The translations under genes were made by a program, and so were the position numbers. Source: Halalkalibacter alkaliphilus (GTDB lineage: Bacteria > Bacillota > Bacilli > Bacillales > Bacillaceae_D). From it: DNA of 64,000 nucleotides. The stretch is from positions 1 through 64,000 of the forward strand of contig NZ_JAKRYL010000013.1 in NCBI RefSeq assembly GCF_023555415.1, read 5' to 3'. This document shows positions 61,274 through 64,000 of this stretch, piece by piece. The number at the start of each line of letters is the position of its first letter. Within the stretch, counting starts at the first letter, position 1. Under the pieces are notes generated by a model. That model was not told where the DNA came from. It saw only the letters and a list, made by a program, of their open reading frames with translations, and made no database searches.

Positions 61274-62491
61274 GTGGTTTTTCTCTACAAAGGGATTGAC
61301 TCAAGAACAGGTAAAGAGATAAGAGGAAAGGTTACGGCCAGTTCTCAGGAATCAGCAGCTACAGAATTAAAAGGCAAAGGCTTATTTATTTCCGATCTAC
61401 GTGAGCAAAAAGAAACAATATGGAATAAGGACATTAACATTATTATTGGAAAGCCGGTAAAGCATGCTGAGTTTGTCATCTTCTGTCGCCAATTAGCAAC
61501 TTTGCTTAATGCTGGGACAACGATAGTGCAGTCAATAAAGATCCTATCTGAACAAGTGACTTCGAAACCGTTTCAGAAAACATTAAATGAAATATACAAT
61601 GATGTACGCTCAGGAACGTCTTTCTCAGAAGCATGTGCAAAGTACCCTAAGGTTTTTGATAAGGTTTTTATTAATATGGTACGTGCGGGAGAGACAAGTG
61701 GAGACTTAGAGAAAGTGTTAGATCGTTTAGCTACCTTTTATGAAAAAGAGCGTAGAGTGCGCGAAAAAGTAAAGTCAGCTATGATGTATCCTATTGCGGT
61801 ATCTATAATTGCGATAGCAGTTGTCATCATTTTACTTACAGTTGTTTTACCGAATCTTTTAAACAATTTAACTTCCATGGGCGGAGATATACCTGGACCG
61901 ACACGAATGGTTATGGCAGCATCGAATTTCTTGATCCATCAGTGGTATGTTGCGCTTTTAATAGTAGTTGCTTTGATACTTACTTTTTTAGCAGTTAAGA
62001 GAAATCCACAAGGCAGTTATATACTTGATTATGTGAAGTTGAAAATACCTGTATTTGGATTACTAGCACAAAAAACGATTATCGCTCGAGTGACAAGAAC
62101 AATGGCTTCCTTGTTTGCAAGCTCTGTTCCTGTTTTACAAACATTAACGATGAGTTCGGAAATAGCTAATAATGATGTGGTCAAAAAAGTATTGGATGAC
62201 TCAAAAGAATCACTCCGTTCGGGGGAGAGTTTATCAGAACCACTAAATAATAGCTGGGTTTTTCCGAAGCTAGTTAGTCACATGGTTAAAGTTGGGGAGG
62301 AGTCCGGGCAACTTGATACGATGCTTGAAAAAGTTGCTGATTTTTATGAAGAAGAAGTAGAGCAAATGGCCTCCCGCATGAGTTCGATCATTGAACCTCT
62401 AATGATCGTTATTCTAGGAGTAATTGTCGGTACGATTGTTCTTGCAACAATTCTACCAATGTTCACAATTTACAACGATTTTGGAAGTTAA
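61274..62491 (+). CDS. pilC: Type IV pilus inner-membrane platform PilC
   Basis: Polytopic GspF-family platform on which PilB/PilT act. Two homologous GspF domains (about residues 70-195 and 272-395), each with a FCRQLATLLNAG / TRTMASLFASSVP type start and MVRAGETSGDLEKVLDRLA / MVKVGEESGQLDTMLEKVA; three membrane helices. The frame is open from 61208 within pilT; GTG 61274 behind GGGCGGGA starts with VVFLYKGIDSRTGKE and gives 405 residues. Last gene of the pilus operon. Confidence 0.95.
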   Translation: MVFLYKGIDSRTGKEIRGKVTASSQESAATELKGKGLFISDLREQKETIWNKDINIIIGKPVKHAEFVIFCRQLATLLNAGTTIVQSIKILSEQVTSKPFQKTLNEIYNDVRSGTSFSEACAKYPKVFDKVFINMVRAGETSGDLEKVLDRLATFYEKERRVREKVKSAMMYPIAVSIIAIAVVIILLTVVLPNLLNNLTSMGGDIPGPTRMVMAASNFLIHQWYVALLIVVALILTFLAVKRNPQGSYILDYVKLKIPVFGLLAQKTIIARVTRTMASLFASSVPVLQTLTMSSEIANNDVVKKVLDDSKESLRSGESLSEPLNNSWVFPKLVSHMVKVGEESGQLDTMLEKVADFYEEEVEQMASRMSSIIEPLMIVILGVIVGTIVLATILPMFTIYNDFGS

Positions 62492-62496
62492 CGGTT

Positions 62497-62535
62497 AGAA
62501 GAAACGTCTATGTAAAATAGAGGTTTCTTTTTTTA
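62497..62535 (+). terminator. Terminator of the type IV pilus operon
   Basis: AGAAACGTCTAT / ATAGAGGTTTCT stem followed by TTTTT. Confidence 0.87.
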
Positions 62536-62632
62536 TCCCCTCATAGTAAATTTTTCAGTAATTTGTTCTATCTACCATTATTGTTTAATAGAATAGGATT
62601 ATAAGAAAAAGAATGAGGGAGGGAGTGGTTAC

Positions 62633-63721
62633 ATGGAACAAGATAAATATAAAATATCGGTCCGCTTAAACGGGAAAGAACAAAAAATTGAAGACCGCAT
62701 TCGTGAAGATGATTCTAGTAAAAATACACATAATGTACAAGATGTTTCAGAAGAGATCGTAGCGGCCCGTGACGATGCAGCAGAAGATTTAACTGAAATC
62801 ATTCCTCAACCAGATAACATCATAGATTTTGGGAGTAAACAAGAAGAAAGAAAAAGAAATCAACAGCCATATTGGGATGATGGCTTCAGTGAGAAAAGTC
62901 CGAAGCTGCCTTTTAAACGGAAGAAAAAATCGTACCATGCTAAAAATAAACCGAAGTTTCCGGTTATGTTGGTGGTAGCTTTGTTTTCTGCTGTTGTTGT
63001 GGGGCTAAGCTTGGGCTTCATGGTTCTAACTGTCTTTACTGGAAATGGAGCTAGTACAGCGGGTGCAGGAGAAACTGTTACCAGTGCGATTCCAACGGCT
63101 GCTGAAGCTGGGGGAAATACTCTCCCAGATTTGGCATTAGAAGTAGTGCAAGGGGGAGCATTTGGTGAGCAATCTACTGGACAAGAGATTGTTGCTAAGC
63201 TACAAGAGCAAGGGTTAGCTGCGGCATTAACGCAATCAACAGATCCGATTTACATGTTCATTGGAGCTGGTGGAGATCGAGCTCAGGCGACGAAAATAAG
63301 TTCTTTATATGAAGGGTATGGCCAAGATACGTATTTAAAGACGTATCGTGTTGATGGTCAAACGGTTACTGGACAAGCAGAAGAAGTAACGTCTTGGTTC
63401 ACAAACGCCATTTCTCATTATAAGGAACTATTACAGTTAACTGTAGATGGTTTTGGTGGAGGTTCTTTATTAACTTCCGAACGTATCGAGCAAGTTGAAA
63501 AGACGACAGCTAGCTTGCAAGCAGATCGAGATCAAGCCTTTACTAATTTAAATCAGCCAGTTCAAGATCAAGCACTAGCACTTGGAGATAATCTGGTTCT
63601 GGCTGGAGATAAACTTTCAGCATATGTAAATAGTAAAGAAGAGAAAGATCTCTGGCAAGCACAGCAAGCTCTTTTGGATGCACTTGTTAATTATGAGCTA
63701 ATCGTAGAAGCGTTGCAGTAA
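62633..63721 (+). CDS. spoIIB: Stage II sporulation protein B (septal SPOR-type protein)
   Basis: Bitopic protein that localises to the sporulation septum and helps engulfment. Charged cytoplasmic N-terminus (KISVRLNGKEQKIE), Lys-rich stretch, one membrane helix (about 108-130, PVMLVVALFSAVVVGLSLGF), then an outer SPOR-like domain (PIYMFIGAGGDRAQATKI) and a helical tail ending DLWQAQQALLDALVNYE. 362 residues (332 in B. subtilis). RBS GGGAGGGAG. Position between comC/pilus locus and maf is conserved. Its tail resembles that of the PilO-like protein upstream. Confidence 0.88.
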   Translation: MEQDKYKISVRLNGKEQKIEDRIREDDSSKNTHNVQDVSEEIVAARDDAAEDLTEIIPQPDNIIDFGSKQEERKRNQQPYWDDGFSEKSPKLPFKRKKKSYHAKNKPKFPVMLVVALFSAVVVGLSLGFMVLTVFTGNGASTAGAGETVTSAIPTAAEAGGNTLPDLALEVVQGGAFGEQSTGQEIVAKLQEQGLAAALTQSTDPIYMFIGAGGDRAQATKISSLYEGYGQDTYLKTYRVDGQTVTGQAEEVTSWFTNAISHYKELLQLTVDGFGGGSLLTSERIEQVEKTTASLQADRDQAFTNLNQPVQDQALALGDNLVLAGDKLSAYVNSKEEKDLWQAQQALLDALVNYELIVEALQ

Positions 63722-63726
63722 TAGCA

Positions 63727-63764
63727 GAAAGGATGGAACTTGCTAGAGAGTTCATCCTTTTTTG
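63727..63764 (+). terminator. Terminator of spoIIB
   Basis: AAAGGATGGAACT / AGTTCATCCTTTTTT stem with one bulge and a T-run. Confidence 0.87.
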
Positions 63765-63795
63765 TGTCGTGGTAGTTTTTCTATCAAACGAATTG

Positions 63796-63824
63796 TTGAG
63801 ATAAGAAGAATTTGGTATTATACT
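63796..63824 (+). promoter_or_regulatory. SigA-type promoter of maf
   Basis: TTGAGA (63796-63801), 17-base spacer, TATACT (63819-63824), about 40 bases before the maf ribosome binding site. Confidence 0.72.
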
Positions 63825-63871
63825 CTTGAACCTGTACAATAAAAAGAAAACATTGTAGAGGTGACCCCTTC

Positions 63872-64000
63872 ATGAAATCTTTCATTTTAGCCTCAGGTTC
63901 CCCGAGGCGTAAAGAGCTACTTGAACAAGCTCATTATTCTTTTTCCATTCAAACAAGTGCAGTAGAAGAAATTGTTAAGGAGGGATTGTCTCCTGCAGAG
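63872..64000 (+). CDS. maf: Maf family nucleotide pyrophosphatase (5' part, cut by window end)
   Basis: Only the first 43 codons are in the window. FILASGSPRRKELLEQA is the Maf signature with the substrate-binding Ser-x-x-Arg-Arg. B. subtilis Maf hydrolyses dTTP/UTP and affects septum formation. GAGGTGA lies upstream of the ATG. It follows spoIIB as in B. subtilis. The frame continues beyond 64000. Confidence 0.93.
   Translation, partial: MKSFILASGSPRRKELLEQAHYSFSIQTSAVEEIVKEGLSPAE

Overview
The window is 64 kb of low-GC chromosome from an endospore-forming Bacillaceae. Gene order largely follows the Bacillus subtilis sdh-gerE-racE-gerM-rph, ilv-leu, tig-clpX-lonB-lonA-engB-hem, spoVID-ysxE-valS-folC-comC-spoIIB-maf region. 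The resemblance to Bacillus halodurans-type alkaliphiles (ptsHI beside gerE, full type IV pilus locus after folC) is an inference from memory of synteny, not a database result. Sporulation genes (gerE, gerM, lonB, spoVID, ysxE, spoIIB) and promoter-like sites for SigK, SigE and possibly SigF support a spore former.

Layout. 0-5.5 kb: a Ktr-type potassium transporter, sdhCAB and a YsmA-like thioesterase. 5.6-13.2 kb: gerE (minus strand), ptsHI, a MarR regulator, glutamate racemase, gerM, rph, an XTP/dITP pyrophosphatase and a YsnB phosphoesterase. 13.2-13.9 kb: a tRNA-Gly/tRNA-Arg pair and a minus-strand ORF with weak endonuclease-like features. 14-25.4 kb: the complete branched-chain amino acid locus ilvE-ilvD-[Leu T-box]-ilvB-ilvH-ilvC-leuA-leuB-[structured spacer]-leuC-leuD. 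25.5-35.9 kb: a TPR protein, tig, clpX, lonB, lonA, engB and a manganese catalase. 35.9-43.4 kb: a small membrane protein (minus) and the tetrapyrrole operon hemA-hemX-[139-bp tandem repeats]-hemC-hemD-hemB-hemL. 43.5-47 kb: spoVID, an unrecognised gene, ysxE, and a small minus-strand His-tract membrane ORF. 47.1-51.6 kb: Val T-box, valS, folC. 51.7-62.5 kb: a type IV pilus operon. 62.6-64 kb: spoIIB and the start of maf.

The most interesting part is the pilus operon. It begins with a good SigA promoter, a leader carrying the conserved pieces of a class II cyclic-di-GMP riboswitch that runs into an intrinsic terminator, and then pilin, prepilin peptidase, three minor prepilins, pilM, pilN, a pilO fused to a SPOR/SpoIIB-like module, pilB, pilT and pilC. 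PilB itself carries a textbook MshEN cyclic-di-GMP-binding signature (two 24-residue motifs, 5-residue spacer). The sequence therefore predicts control by the same second messenger at RNA and at motor level. The PilO C-terminal module resembles the C-terminal module of SpoIIB encoded a few kilobases downstream, suggesting a domain borrowed from a sporulation protein to anchor a pilus in a thick Gram-positive wall. The operon stands where B. subtilis has only comC, so its prepilin peptidase may also serve the competence pseudopilus.

Start codons were chosen from ribosome binding sites and family lengths; several differ from the longest open frame, as noted per gene. Family assignments come from motif recognition only; no searches were run.
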